Of a DNA stretch of 46,481 bases, positions 1 through 8,967 are shown piece after piece. Numbering within the stretch: the first letter of the stretch is position 1; every line of letters begins with the position of its first letter. This DNA is from Parvibaculaceae bacterium (GTDB taxonomy: Bacteria > Pseudomonadota > Alphaproteobacteria > Parvibaculales > Parvibaculaceae). A model generated the notes under the pieces. It was given only the letters and a program-made list of their open reading frames with translations. It searched no databases and was not told the origin of the DNA. The translations under genes were made by a program, and so were the position numbers. The DNA lies in NCBI GenBank assembly GCA_029209985.1, contig JARGNZ010000003.1:129061-175541 (forward strand). The letters are read 5' to 3'.

Positions 1-194
1 AAGTCGCTTACTCTTCCAAACTCGAAGAGTGGGCGCTTTAAGCGTCATTTGGGGGGAATATAGGGTTTCACGGCTCAAATGTGTAGATAAAAATGAAGCC
101 TCGAAAAGCTGGGTATTATTTCGCCCAAGTGCCTCTTGCAAAAGCCCCGGTCTGGCAAAAGGTTCAGCGCTTAGAAAAGAGCGATGGCGAGAAA
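1..194. other. Left-edge non-coding stretch
   Basis: This is the downstream flank of ubiB. I see no convincing gene in it; the open frames on the plus strand run antisense into ubiB and look like shadows. The one visible structure is a perfect 7-bp inverted repeat with a 7-base loop at 10-30 (ACTCTTC / GAAGAGT). It has no T-run on either side, so I do not call it a terminator. Confidence 0.4.
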
Positions 195-1784
195 TTAGAG
201 AATTTGCGTGACCGCAAGGGCGCCGAGAGCCGCTGCAATCGCCCAGAGGGCAAAATGGCTTGGCCGCCGTGCAGCACCTTCGGCTTTCCCAATGGCTTTG
301 GCGGTATCGGCATGGAGACGCAAGCCTCCCTCATCCAATTGATCGGATACTTGCCGGGCCGCACGTCCCATGCGTTCCAGAAATTCTGGCAATTCAGCCG
401 CCGCCTGTGCCAAAGCCGTTGCGCTGTCAGCAGCTTCTTGGAGACGGGCTTCAAGGCCCATTTCCTGTTCAATCCATTGGCGCACGATGGGCTCAGCGCT
501 GTCCCAAATATTGTGTTCAGGGTCAAAGCTGCGAGCAACCCCTTCAACCACGACCATGGTTTTTTGCAGCAGCACCAATTCGGGCCGGGTCGCCATGTCA
601 AATTGTCCGGTGGTGTCGAAAAGCTGGGTCAACAAGCGCCCCATGGAGACGTCTTCAGCGGACTTGCCAAAAATAGGTTCCCCAATAGCGCGCAACGCTT
701 GGGCAAATAAATCTACGTCTTGGGTCTTGGGCACATAGCCTGCTTCAAAATGCACTTCAGCAACCCGGCGATAATCTTGGCGTACAAACCCGTAGAGGAT
801 TTCAGCCAAAACACGGCGTGACTTGGCATCTAAGCGACCCATAATCCCAAAGTCGATGGCAACTAAAGTGCCATCCGGGTCAACAAACATATTCCCTTGG
901 TGCATATCTGCGTGGAAAAAACCTTCCCGCAAGGCATGGGTCAGGAATGTTTGAATGATGTGAGTGGCCAATTGCGGCAGGTCGATTCCGGCCTCGTTAA
1001 GGGCCTCAATATCGGCAGCGGGAATGGCATCCACCCACTCAAGGGTGAGGACCCGCTTGCTGGTGCGCGCCCAATCCACGCGGGGCACCCGGTAGCGTGC
1101 GTCTTGGGCAGACCGCTCCGCCATTTCAGAAAGGGCAGAGGCCTCCAGCCGCAAATCCATTTCCAAGTCAACGCTATCAGCCAATGTTTGCACCACATCA
1201 ACCAACCGCAAGCGGTGCAGCGAGGGCACAAACCGTTCCGCCATTTCCGCCCCCCAAAAGAAGGCATCAAGCTCGCGGTCAAATCGGGCTTGCGCATCTG
1301 GGCGCAGCACTTTCACCGCGACAGTTTTTTCGGTGCCGTCGTTTTCAAGAACAGTGGCCTTGTGAACTTGCGCAATGGAGGCTGCCGCCACAGGCTCGCC
1401 AAAAGAGTGGAAGAGCGTTTCAAGTGGTTGTTGAAAATCGCTTTCTATGATGTCGACAGCTGGCGCGCGCCCAAAGGCGGGCAGCTTATCGCGCAGCATT
1501 GCCAAGTCGTTGGCAATTTCTGGTCCGACCACATCGGCGCGGGTCGCAAGGAATTGCCCCATCTTGATATAGGTCGGTCCCAATTGCTCAAAGGCACTGG
1601 AAAGGCGTTCGCCCGACGAAGCGTCGTCGGCAATACGTCCCGCCCCAAACCGTAAAATATGTCGCGCAATCCGGGCCGGTAGTGGCAGAGATTGGGTGAC
1701 CTCAAGCGAAAACAGCGCGTCATGACGGGCCAGCACGCGAGCGGTGCGAAATAATTGGCTAAGGGAGCGAAGACTGCGCAACAT
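195..1784 (-). CDS. ubiB: UbiB, ubiquinone biosynthesis ATPase/kinase-like protein
   Basis: UbiB is an atypical (ABC1/ADCK/Coq8 family) kinase-like ATPase needed for aerobic ubiquinone synthesis at the inner membrane. The 529-residue product shows the family's KxGQ motif (K74, G76, Q77), the alanine-rich loop AAASIAQVHK near 133-142 that replaces the usual kinase P-loop, a kinase-like core with an HADMHQGN catalytic segment and an AIDFG metal-binding motif, and a hydrophobic C-terminal helix over the last 20 residues. I prefer the ATG at 1784, just after the ubiE stop. An upstream TTG at 1802 would add six residues and overlap ubiE by 13 bases. The ATG product starts MLRSLRSLSQLF, as is usual for this family. 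It is probably co-transcribed with and translationally coupled to ubiE. Confidence 0.93.
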   Translation of the reverse strand: MLRSLRSLSQLFRTARVLARHDALFSLEVTQSLPLPARIARHILRFGAGRIADDASSGERLSSAFEQLGPTYIKMGQFLATRADVVGPEIANDLAMLRDKLPAFGRAPAVDIIESDFQQPLETLFHSFGEPVAAASIAQVHKATVLENDGTEKTVAVKVLRPDAQARFDRELDAFFWGAEMAERFVPSLHRLRLVDVVQTLADSVDLEMDLRLEASALSEMAERSAQDARYRVPRVDWARTSKRVLTLEWVDAIPAADIEALNEAGIDLPQLATHIIQTFLTHALREGFFHADMHQGNMFVDPDGTLVAIDFGIMGRLDAKSRRVLAEILYGFVRQDYRRVAEVHFEAGYVPKTQDVDLFAQALRAIGEPIFGKSAEDVSMGRLLTQLFDTTGQFDMATRPELVLLQKTMVVVEGVARSFDPEHNIWDSAEPIVRQWIEQEMGLEARLQEAADSATALAQAAAELPEFLERMGRAARQVSDQLDEGGLRLHADTAKAIGKAEGAARRPSHFALWAIAAALGALAVTQIL

Positions 1785-1789
1785 ATATA

Positions 1790-2623
1790 TTAAATCCGCC
1801 AACCAGAATGAATAGCTGCAACGCCGCCCGTCAGGTTGCGGTAAGACACCCGCTCAAACCCTTCTGCTTGGATCATTTGCTTGAACCGCTCTTGTTGCGG
1901 GAACTGACGGATGCTTTCGATGAGATATTGATAGGGATCTGCATCGCCGGTGACGAACTTACCCATAGGGGGAATGACGGCAAAGGAATAGCGATCATAT
2001 AATTTGTCGATGACAGGCAGCACCACATGGGAAAATTCCAACACCATAAAGCGTCCACCCGGCTTTAAGACCCGGTATGCTTCTGCAATTGCCTCATTCA
2101 CGCGGGTGACGTTGCGAATGCCAAAGGCGATTGTATACGCGTCAAAGGATTGGTCCGGGAAAGGCAATTTCATCGCATCGCCGCACGCAATTTCAACGCG
2201 GTCGCTGTAGCCATTTTTAATGGATCGTTCGCGCCCGACTTGCAGCATGTGCTCATTAATATCGCAAAGCGTTACCTGCGACCCAGCGCCTGCCCGGTCG
2301 AGGCAGCGGAAAGCGATGTCGCCTGTTCCGCCAGCCACATCAATGAGGTGGAAGGGTTTATCGGTGCGCGGTGGGTTGAGCCAATCAAGCATGACTTGTT
2401 TCCACGCTCTGTGCAGGCCGCCGGACATGAGATCATTCATCAAGTCATAGCGCTCTGCCACTTTGGCAAAAACTTCATGCACCATCTTGGCCTTGTCAGC
2501 CTCTGGAACAGTCTTAAAACCGAAATGAGTTTCAGCCGAACTCGCAGCAGCATCGACAACGGCTTCTAAAGGAGGCGTTATGTGGTCCGCTGGGGGCTGT
2601 GTCTTGACTGTTTCTGTTGTCAT
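1790..2623 (-). CDS. ubiE: UbiE, demethylmenaquinone/2-methoxy-6-polyprenyl-benzoquinol methyltransferase
   Basis: UbiE is the SAM-dependent C-methyltransferase of ubiquinone (and menaquinone) synthesis, a soluble class I methyltransferase acting on a prenylated ring at the membrane. In the 277-residue product the SAM-binding glycine motif DVAGGTGD lies at 95-102, followed by the family signature [14 protein letters not shown] and FGIRNVTR. The N-terminus carries about 25 extra polar residues before the conserved HFGFKTVP segment, so the protein is slightly longer than the usual 250. The upstream ribosome binding site is weak. It is the first gene of the minus-strand ubiE-ubiB pair and is divergent from mutM across a 199-base spacer. 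Confidence 0.95.
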   Translation of the reverse strand: MTTETVKTQPPADHITPPLEAVVDAAASSAETHFGFKTVPEADKAKMVHEVFAKVAERYDLMNDLMSGGLHRAWKQVMLDWLNPPRTDKPFHLIDVAGGTGDIAFRCLDRAGAGSQVTLCDINEHMLQVGRERSIKNGYSDRVEIACGDAMKLPFPDQSFDAYTIAFGIRNVTRVNEAIAEAYRVLKPGGRFMVLEFSHVVLPVIDKLYDRYSFAVIPPMGKFVTGDADPYQYLIESIRQFPQQERFKQMIQAEGFERVSYRNLTGGVAAIHSGWRI

Positions 2624-2822
2624 GGTTTTGATATGCCTGATTATTTATGCGCGGACCATAGCGAATACAGCGCGTCTCCGCTACTTTGATGCAATAATTC
2701 GCCACAAAAAACCATGAGACTAATTGAGGCACCCAATTTAACTCTAATTCCAGGCTTCAGCATCTCTATTTTACACTCTGGCCCTTTCAAGGGACCATCC
2801 TGACCCAAGGCACCCTTAATTT

Positions 2823-3737
2823 ATGCCCGAATTACCCGAAGTTGAAACTGTCCGCCGCGGTTTGGAGCCGGTTATGGAGGGGCGTAGAATTGCCCACGTG
2901 CTGCAAAAGCGCCCAGATCTGCGTTTTCCGTTGCCTGAAAATTTTGCCAAGCGCCTGACTGGGCGGACTGTTCTGCGGTTGGAGCGGCGGGCAAAATATA
3001 TTCTGATTTATCTGGCCGCACACGCCAAAGGCCCCCCTCAAAGCCATCACCCAGAAGAAGTTTTGCTGATACATCTGGGCATGTCTGGGCGCTTCACCAT
3101 TTGGCCCCCGAAACAAAGTGCAAAGCCTGATGATAAAGGGGCAGGGCCTGATGGGGCTGGACGCCATGACCACATTGTGTGGGACATGGAGAGCGGACAT
3201 AAGGTTGTCTACACCGACCATCGCCGTTTTGGATATATGGACCTGATTGCCGCCGATGAGATCGAAACCTGCAAGCATCTGGTGAAGCTGGGACCAGAAC
3301 CTTTAAGCAATCATTTTTCCGCGCATTCTTTGCAAGCTGCCCTACAAGGCAAGCGCACCCCGATCAAATCTGCGTTGCTCGATCAGCGCGTTGTGGCCGG
3401 GTTGGGCAATATTTATGTGTGTGAAGCGTTGCACCGCTCAGGCATATCGCCCACCCGGCAAGCCCAAATGGTGGCGGGGAAGACGGCGAAACCGACACAG
3501 CGTGTTGAACGGCTTACGGCCACAATACGTAGCGTTCTCCAAGAGGCGATTGAGGCAGGGGGCTCAACCCTTCAAGACTACGCTCATACCGACGGTGAGC
3601 TGGGGTATTTTCAACATCGCTTTAAGGTCTATGACCGCGAAGGTGAGCCTTGTTCTAAGTCTGGTTGTAAGGGTAAGGTGGCGCGACTGGTACAAAGCGG
3701 ACGATCCACCTTCTATTGTGGCACGTGCCAAAAATAA
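2823..3737 (+). CDS. mutM: MutM/Fpg, formamidopyrimidine-DNA glycosylase
   Basis: This base-excision repair enzyme removes 8-oxoguanine and formamidopyrimidines and nicks the abasic site by beta,delta-elimination. The sequence starts [16 protein letters not shown], giving the catalytic N-terminal proline and glutamate once Met is removed. The conserved lysine is K58 (K57 in mature numbering). The H2TH region contains [20 protein letters not shown], with the binding Asn. A C-terminal zinc finger has C277, C282, C299 and C302. Length 304 is slightly above the usual 270-290 because of an insert around residues 70-80 and 100-112. It is followed by the enoyl-CoA hydratase gene on the same strand. 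Confidence 0.96.
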   Translation: MPELPEVETVRRGLEPVMEGRRIAHVLQKRPDLRFPLPENFAKRLTGRTVLRLERRAKYILIYLAAHAKGPPQSHHPEEVLLIHLGMSGRFTIWPPKQSAKPDDKGAGPDGAGRHDHIVWDMESGHKVVYTDHRRFGYMDLIAADEIETCKHLVKLGPEPLSNHFSAHSLQAALQGKRTPIKSALLDQRVVAGLGNIYVCEALHRSGISPTRQAQMVAGKTAKPTQRVERLTATIRSVLQEAIEAGGSTLQDYAHTDGELGYFQHRFKVYDREGEPCSKSGCKGKVARLVQSGRSTFYCGTCQK

Positions 3738-3826
3738 TATACTCAACTCATACGACCTCCAAGCCTCAAACCCTTATCTAACGGGCAGTGGGAGGGGGAA
3801 AGTTGACGGCAGATAGGAAATGCAAA

Positions 3827-4600
3827 ATGGCGTACGAAAATATTCTAGTAGAGCGGCGCGGAAAAGTTGGCCTCATTACACTCAACCGGCCTCAAGCTCT
3901 CAACGCGCTGAACGCCGCCCTGATTGATGAATTGATTAAGGCCGTTGCCCTCTATGATGCCGACGAGGAAATTGGCTGCATTGTGCTGACAGGCTCGAAA
4001 AAAGCTTTCGCCGCTGGTGCTGACATTAAAGAGATGCAGCCTTTAAGCTACATGGATGCCTATAAGAAAGACCTATTTGCCGAAGCCGGAGAGCTAAGCC
4101 AATGCCGCACCCCTCTCATTGCAGCGGTGTCTGGATATGCTTTGGGCGGTGGGTGCGAACTGGCCATGTTGTGTGACTTCATTTTGGCAGGCGAGAATGC
4201 AAAATTTGGTCAACCCGAAATTAATTTAGGCGTCATGCCGGGCATTGGGGGGACCCAGCGTCTCACTCGTTTTGTGGGCAAATCCAAGGCCATGGAAATG
4301 TGCCTGACAGGCCGGATGATGGATGCAGAAGAAGCCGAACGCTCTGGTTTGGTTAGCCGCATTGTGCCAGCGGATGCGTTGTTGGACGAAGCGCTGAAAG
4401 CAGCCGACACCATTGCTGATAAATCTCAACCTGTGGCGGCGATGACAAAAGAAGCGGTCAACCGTGTATATGAAACCACATTGAGCGAAGGCATACGCTT
4501 TGAACGCCGTGTTTTTCATTCATTGTTTGCGACCGAAGACCAAGCGGAGGGCATGGCCGCCTTTATCGATAAGCGAGAGCCAAATTTCAAGAATCGATAA
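3827..4600 (+). CDS. Enoyl-CoA hydratase (crotonase family)
   Basis: A crotonase-fold enzyme expected to hydrate 2-enoyl-CoA in fatty acid beta-oxidation. I start it at the ATG at 3827 ([11 protein letters not shown], 257 residues) because the crotonase fold begins there and an AGG lies about ten bases upstream; an in-frame start at 3788 would add 13 unconserved residues. Visible hallmarks are [10 protein letters not shown] near the N-terminus, the oxyanion-hole segment [19 protein letters not shown] with one catalytic Glu, and [20 protein letters not shown] with the second Glu. Both catalytic glutamates are present, so a true hydratase is likely rather than a related isomerase. An echA gene between mutM and rpsT is common in alphaproteobacteria. 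Confidence 0.93.
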   Translation: MAYENILVERRGKVGLITLNRPQALNALNAALIDELIKAVALYDADEEIGCIVLTGSKKAFAAGADIKEMQPLSYMDAYKKDLFAEAGELSQCRTPLIAAVSGYALGGGCELAMLCDFILAGENAKFGQPEINLGVMPGIGGTQRLTRFVGKSKAMEMCLTGRMMDAEEAERSGLVSRIVPADALLDEALKAADTIADKSQPVAAMTKEAVNRVYETTLSEGIRFERRVFHSLFATEDQAEGMAAFIDKREPNFKNR

Positions 4601-4882
4601 GGGGCACGCGGGACGTTGGGGCGTTCAGCTGGGGTGAAACGAGCCGAGAAACGCCTATTTGATCCCATTTGGGGCACTTTGGGCTGGTTTTTTCCATTCT
4701 GGGCGCTTCTGGGAAGAGATTCCTCTGGTTTGGCCAGATTCCATGTGGACAAGTTCAAATAGGAGCGATATAACGCCGCCTCCTGAGGGCTCTTTAAGGG
4801 CTCTCGCATAAGTTCATGAAACGACAGAAGATTGAGGCTGAGCAGCCCTTGAGCGGCTCGCCGGAAAGCACTGGAAACAGCA

Positions 4883-5158
4883 ATGGCGAATACTACTTCC
4901 GCTAAAAAAGCCGTCCGTAAGATGGAACGCCGCACATTGGTCAACAAAGCACGCCGGACCAACATGCGCTCCACTGTTCGCAAAGTAGAAGAAGCAATCG
5001 CTTCTGGTGAGCAGCAAGTGGCTCAAGATGCTTTGAAAGAAGCGCAGCCGAAAATCGTGCGCGCAGCCAACAAAGGCTTGATCCATAAAAATGCAGCTTC
5101 ACGCAAAGTGTCACGCTTGGCAAAACGCGTTAAAGCAATGACTGCTGCATCTGCATAA
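4883..5158 (+). CDS. rpsT: 30S ribosomal protein S20
   Basis: S20 binds 16S rRNA in the small subunit. The 91-residue, lysine- and arginine-rich, helical protein begins [20 protein letters not shown] and has the family core [15 protein letters not shown] and later the segment [15 protein letters not shown]. Length matches the family (86-92). The ribosome binding site is weak (GGAAAC eight bases upstream), consistent with a gene that is often translationally autoregulated, though that is inference here. A 282-base spacer separates it from the hydratase gene, and a stem-loop follows directly. Confidence 0.97.
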   Translation: MANTTSAKKAVRKMERRTLVNKARRTNMRSTVRKVEEAIASGEQQVAQDALKEAQPKIVRAANKGLIHKNAASRKVSRLAKRVKAMTAASA

Positions 5159-5167
5159 ATAAGTTTA

Positions 5168-5198
5168 AGCTGGGTCCGCAGATAATGCAGACCCAGCT
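5168..5198 (+). terminator. Stem-loop after rpsT
   Basis: A perfect 9-bp stem AGCTGGGTC / GACCCAGCT is extended inward by GCA/TGC across one mismatch, starting ten bases after the rpsT stop. No U-tract follows, so it may be a Rho-assisted terminator or a 3' end stabiliser. Confidence 0.6.
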
Positions 5199-5379
5199 GT
5201 GTATTTCGGTGATAGGCCTAACTGTTAAGTCGGGCGTGTCATGAAATAGATCAATGACTTTAGGTGATGAGGTGCGGCTAGAATTTTCTCGAATTCTTTC
5301 TAAACTTTAGCCCTATGTGACTTGTAGTCGGATGTACCTAAGTATTTTTGAAGTACTGGTATATCTGTCAGTAAGATTG

Positions 5380-5410
5380 AAACCCGCACTATTTTGTTGC
5401 GGGTTTTTTG
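5380..5410 (+). terminator. Orphan intrinsic terminator
   Basis: The stem AACCCGCA / TGCGGGTT (5381-5388 and 5398-5405) is followed at once by a run of T. This is a classical Rho-independent terminator on the plus strand. It lies 220 bases past the rpsT stop and beyond another stem-loop, with no protein gene just upstream, which suggests a short non-coding transcript ending here. Confidence 0.75.
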
Positions 5411-5815
5411 TCGCCTTTAGGGTGTAGGAAAAACATCCGAAAAGATGTCTATCTTGCTTGAGTCGTGTCTTTTTGAACACGCGACTTCAATCTGTCATAG
5501 TCTTCTAATGCCCGGTACCAAGCGGGAATATGCTAACGACTTTAGATGCTTGGCTATGTTTTTGCGTGCGGAATGAAAGGCCCAAAGAGAACAACTGCAA
5601 AGTTTTTTTGAACGTTCTCCTTTCCTCCCTATTGCCTCCCACAGGCCAACCGCGTATGGTGAATTTCCTCAGACGGACGTAGCGAATACCTGTATTCAAG
5701 AGTTGGACTAAGTGAATTAAAGTATAGCTGCATGCCGGCTTGTGGTTCTGAAGTATTCTTCAAAATATGTGTAGCAGAAGTAGAGTTTTATTCTGCGTAT
5801 AACTAAAGGGCTTCC

Positions 5816-5872
5816 CTTTGGTCGGGGTCCCTTTGGCTGACACGCTTTGGCCGACACACTTTGGCCGACACA
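5816..5872 (+). repeat. Tandem 14-base repeats upstream of the rhodanese/dnaA genes
   Basis: Three consecutive 14-base units lie at 5831-5844, 5845-5858 and 5859-5872: CTTTGGCTGACACG, then CTTTGGCCGACACA twice. A more diverged copy CTTTGGTCGGGGTC lies at 5816-5829. The CCGACAC core recurs inverted as GTGTCGG at 5889-5895, so the last unit can pair into a hairpin with that copy. The block lies 115-170 bases before the rhodanese start. Function is unknown: an operator array, an iteron-like element or an mRNA leader are all possible. Confidence 0.7.
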
Positions 5873-5986
5873 CAATGTGCAGGAGTGCGTGTCGGTAAGT
5901 TGTGAAGTTGATTGCGAGACCACGCAAGTAAGATGAAGTGGCTTTCGGCGCGGTGGCTTGAAAGCAAGATGTGAGGACGAGGCTAG

Positions 5987-6451
5987 ATGGCGCAAGAAAA
6001 GTCACAAGCACCCGCGGCGGGTGCAGGCTTTGCAGGCGATGTGAGTATTCAGGAAGCATGGCAAGTGCTGACAGAAGAAACAACAGCCTGTTTAATTGAC
6101 GTGCGTTCAGAGGCTGAATGGACTTTTGTTGGCATTCCTGATTTGTCCTCCCTCAAAAAAACGCTGGTAAAAATCCAGTGGCAAAGTTTTCCAGGCATGA
6201 CTGTGAATGGTCAATTCGCAGACGCCTTGGACGAGTATTTGGCAGGAGAAGGTTGTCCTAAAGAGGCAAAGATCTTGTTTTTATGCCGCTCAGGCGTGCG
6301 CAGTCGAGCTGCAGCGCAAGCACTGGCGACCAAAGGATATAGCGCCTGTTTTAATATTGCAGGCGGGTTTGAAGGAGATTTAGATGAGGGGGGTCATCGA
6401 GGTCTCAAAAATGGATGGAAAGTATCAGGTTTGCCTTGGATCCAAAGTTGA
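5987..6451 (+). CDS. Rhodanese-domain protein (probable sulfurtransferase)
   Basis: A single-domain rhodanese of 154 residues. Visible features are the CLIDVRSEAEW opening strand and loop, and the active-site loop FLCRSGVRSRAAA with catalytic Cys100, which would carry a persulfide. Near the C-terminus is FNIAGGFEGD followed by NGWKVSGLPW. There is no signal peptide, so it is cytoplasmic. Its sulfur donor and acceptor cannot be told from sequence. It lies directly upstream of dnaA (102-base gap) on the same strand, an arrangement I recall from other alphaproteobacteria, and it may share transcripts with dnaA. Confidence 0.88.
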   Translation: MAQEKSQAPAAGAGFAGDVSIQEAWQVLTEETTACLIDVRSEAEWTFVGIPDLSSLKKTLVKIQWQSFPGMTVNGQFADALDEYLAGEGCPKEAKILFLCRSGVRSRAAAQALATKGYSACFNIAGGFEGDLDEGGHRGLKNGWKVSGLPWIQS

Positions 6452-6516
6452 TCTAGGGCGGCAGGTATAACTGTTCAGAAAAGTCAAAAGAATTGACGAA
6501 TGATACAAAGACGTGA

Positions 6517-6530
6517 GCGCCGCAAGGCGC
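6517..6530 (+). other. GNRA-capped hairpin in the dnaA leader
   Basis: GCGCC-GCAA-GGCGC forms a perfect 5-bp stem with a GNRA tetraloop, placed just upstream of the probable dnaA ribosome binding site (TAGGGGC near 6537) and 23 bases before the ATG at 6554. It may shape translation initiation; there is no U-tract, so it is not a terminator. Confidence 0.45.
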
Positions 6531-6553
6531 CAGCAGTAGGGGCTTCAAGCTAA

Positions 6554-8359
6554 ATGACGGCACGTAAAGATGTGGCTCAGGGATTTCAAGAAGGTCAGGC
6601 TGGTCGTTACCAGTTAGATCAAAGTGTCCCCGTGCAAGGGCTCGATGAGCAGCGTATAGCAAGCGCCGGGTCAATCGTTGACCCGTCCAATGAGCGCGCA
6701 GAGTTGACTGAGCAGGTTGAAAGTTCAGAGCAGCCTGCTGACCCCGCACGCGTTTCTGACCCGCAAAATATGGCTGGCCAACAAGCAGCCTCAACACCTG
6801 TGGACTTGGCAACTCAATGGGCGCGGATCCGCAGCCGGTTGCGTGCTGAAGTCGGCGAGGCGACCTACGCCAGTTGGTTCAAACAAATTGATTTGATCGG
6901 CATTGGCGATGGCCATGTCATGTTGGCCGTTCCAACACGTTTTATTCGCTCATGGATTGCCTCTCATTTTGCCGACCGTTTGCTGGGCTTGTGGCAAAGT
7001 GAAGATCCGGCGATCGTAAAAGTTGATGTGCTTGTGCGAGTGAATTCTGGTCAAGAAGAGGCCAGCCAAAACGAAGCGGCATCGGCATCGGCCACTCCGT
7101 CAGCTACCGCGCAAGGGATGGCCTCAGCGCCAGCCATATCCGCGCCGCAAACTCAAGCCGGACAAGCCCGCTCATCCGCCGCAGCCTCTTTAGATGCGGT
7201 GGCGCGTCGTCCAGCTTCTGCTGTGCGTCCGCGCACCGCGCCATCTACTGCGCCGATGAAGCCGGGGGAGACACGCACCATTGCTGAAGCGGGAAACTTT
7301 AATGACGGTGTTGGCGCCCCGATTGATGCGCGATTGAATTTCGATAATTTTATTGTCGGCAAGTCTAACGAGCTGGCCTATGCGGCGGCACGCCGTGTGG
7401 CCGAAGCGGCTGACGTGGCGTTTAATCCGCTCTACCTTTATGGCGGTGTGGGCTTGGGTAAAACCCACCTCATGCACGCGATTGCCAATGAAATTCGTCG
7501 CGGCGATCCCACCCGTAAAGTGCTTTATCTGTCGGCAGAAATGTTCATGTTCCGCTTCGTGCGTGCCTTGCGGTTTAAGGACACGATGGCGTTCAAAGAG
7601 CAGTTCCGTCAGGTCGATGTGTTGATGGTCGATGATGTGCAATTCATCTCGGGCAAAGAAACAACCCAAGAAGAATTTTTCCACACCTTCAATGCGTTGG
7701 TGGACAACAATCGTCAGGTCATTATTTCTGCCGACCGGTCCCCGTCAGATTTGGATGGGATTGAAGAGCGTATCCGCTCCCGCCTTGGCTGGGGTTTGGT
7801 GTGCGACATTCACCCAACTGATTTTGAATTACGCCTCGGCATTTTGCAGGCCAAGGCCGAGGAAATTGTCGCCCGAACCCCAAGTGTGCATGTGCCGCAT
7901 GACGTTCTGGAGCTGCTTGCAGGCCGGATCGTATCGAATGTGCGCGAACTGGAAGGCGCGTTGAAGCGCGTGGTCGCATACGGTTCATTGGTGCAACGGG
8001 TCATTAATGTAGATATGGCTCAAGATGTGTTGCGTGATTTGCTGCGCTCGCATGAGCGCCGTGTCACGATTGAGGAAATTCAGCGCCGAGTGGCCGAATA
8101 TTTCTCCGTGCGCCTGTCTGATCTTCTGTCTGCTCGTCGTGCGCGTGCGATTGCCCGTCCGCGCCAAGTGGCCATGTATTTGTCCAAGCAACTCACCACG
8201 CGCTCTCTGCCAGAAATTGGCCGTAAGTTTGGTGGGCGCGATCACACCACCGTCATTCATGCGGTGCGTAAGATCGACGAGCTGTGCAAAGAAGATGCGA
8301 GCATGGAAGAAGACGTGGACCTGCTACGTCGGATGCTAGAGAACGGCGCCGAACACTAA
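6554..8359 (+). CDS. dnaA: DnaA, chromosomal replication initiator
   Basis: DnaA binds origin DnaA boxes and unwinds DNA in an ATP-dependent way. Order of parts: a polar N-terminal extension (1-85), domain I (about 88-155, QWARIRSRLRAEVGEATYASWF), a long Ala/Ser/Pro-rich linker (about 160-255), the AAA+ domain with Walker A GGVGLGKT at 297-304 and Walker B VLMVDD at 356-361, and the C-terminal DNA-binding domain with GGRDHTTVIHAVRKI from about 560. At 601 residues it is long for the family. I keep the ATG at 6554 because a TAGGGGC lies ten bases upstream, whereas the internal ATG at 6770 (residue 73), which gives a more usual length, has no ribosome binding site. Confidence 0.96.
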   Translation: MTARKDVAQGFQEGQAGRYQLDQSVPVQGLDEQRIASAGSIVDPSNERAELTEQVESSEQPADPARVSDPQNMAGQQAASTPVDLATQWARIRSRLRAEVGEATYASWFKQIDLIGIGDGHVMLAVPTRFIRSWIASHFADRLLGLWQSEDPAIVKVDVLVRVNSGQEEASQNEAASASATPSATAQGMASAPAISAPQTQAGQARSSAAASLDAVARRPASAVRPRTAPSTAPMKPGETRTIAEAGNFNDGVGAPIDARLNFDNFIVGKSNELAYAAARRVAEAADVAFNPLYLYGGVGLGKTHLMHAIANEIRRGDPTRKVLYLSAEMFMFRFVRALRFKDTMAFKEQFRQVDVLMVDDVQFISGKETTQEEFFHTFNALVDNNRQVIISADRSPSDLDGIEERIRSRLGWGLVCDIHPTDFELRLGILQAKAEEIVARTPSVHVPHDVLELLAGRIVSNVRELEGALKRVVAYGSLVQRVINVDMAQDVLRDLLRSHERRVTIEEIQRRVAEYFSVRLSDLLSARRARAIARPRQVAMYLSKQLTTRSLPEIGRKFGGRDHTTVIHAVRKIDELCKEDASMEEDVDLLRRMLENGAEH

Positions 8360-8405
8360 ACGCGACGGCGCAGATAGGCCATCAAGCCCCATCCATTGAA
8401 AATTG

Positions 8406-8445
8406 AAGCCCGCCCCGTGACCGCCGGTCCCAAGGGGTGGGCTTT
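8406..8445 (+). terminator. dnaA terminator
   Basis: An 11-bp stem AAGCCCGCCCC (8406-8416) / GGGGTGGGCTT (8434-8444), with one G-T wobble, lies 46 bases after the dnaA stop. The U-tract is short. It suggests dnaA ends its own transcript and dnaN has a separate promoter. Confidence 0.65.
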
Positions 8446-8967
8446 AAGTGATTCGTTCTCGGTTTGGTCAGCTCCAGCCCGCGTGGGCAATCAACCGTGA
8501 AATTCCCCCCAAGCCACTTAATCCCGCGTCTGTTTGCGTCGATGTGCTCGTTTTCCACCCGAAATGAGGTCAAAAAGCGCTGATTCGAACCTGGAAAGCC
8601 CCGCATTGGATGTCGGACCTTCTTTTGAACTCCTGTTCGCAAAAACTGGCCATGAAAGTGGGCTTTGGATGCGTGAAAAGTGTGCACGGCTCCACATTTC
8701 TGCTATAAATTTGCCAAGCGTTTTTGCTTAAAAATGGGGGGCTGTGGGCATATGTGCCAAGGGTCGTTCCATGGATTGGCCAGTGCGGCCGGGGACTAGG
8801 AAAGCCTTCACGTCGCATTAGAGATATGCTGCCAAATTGCGCGGATCAAAGTGACCGATCAGATGCAATGACGCAGATGACAGAACGCACACATGACGCT
8901 GTCAGGCTTTCGGGCAGAAACGCTCAAAGGTTTGCAAGGCTACCGGAATGCAGGAGACTGGGAAGAG
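8446..8967. other. Non-coding spacer before dnaN
   Basis: About 520 bases without a supported gene. A TATAAA at 8704-8709 could be a -10 element for dnaN, but the hexamer 17 bases upstream (TGTGCA) is a poor -35, so I only note it. A T-loop-like TTCGAA near 8584 is not part of a tRNA. No DnaA-box cluster is visible. Confidence 0.4.

Larger units (their letters stand above)
5199..5986. other. Long non-coding region between rpsT and the rhodanese gene
   Basis: About 790 bases with no convincing protein gene; small open frames here lack family features. It holds an orphan intrinsic terminator (5380-5410), an imperfect inverted repeat CGTGT/ACACG near 5465-5485, and a block of short direct repeats with a distal inverted copy (5816-5896). 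A region of this size beside dnaA could in principle host the origin or a small RNA. By eye there is no cluster of TTATCCACA-type DnaA boxes, so I do not call oriC. Confidence 0.5.

Noticed and set aside
10-30. 7-bp stem with 7-base loop as a terminator or tRNA anticodon arm
   Set aside because: No T-run on either strand and no tRNA arms around it.
93-710. Open frame antisense to ubiB
   Set aside because: It overlaps a clearly conserved gene, has no family features, and is explained by codon bias on the opposite strand.
5760-6083. 107-codon minus-strand frame across the repeat block
   Set aside because: It overlaps the rhodanese start and the tandem repeats and has no recognisable motif or ribosome binding site.
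8575-8600. tRNA T-loop on the minus strand (AGGTTCGAATC)
   Set aside because: The flanking bases do not form a 5-bp T-stem, and no acceptor, D or anticodon arm follows.
5199-8967. Chromosome origin (oriC) next to dnaA
   Set aside because: The spacers 5199-5986 and 8446-8967 show no cluster of TTATCCACA-type boxes by eye. The nearest lookalike is a single TGTGGACAA at 4744-4752 (one mismatch), upstream of rpsT. In many alphaproteobacteria the origin is not beside dnaA.
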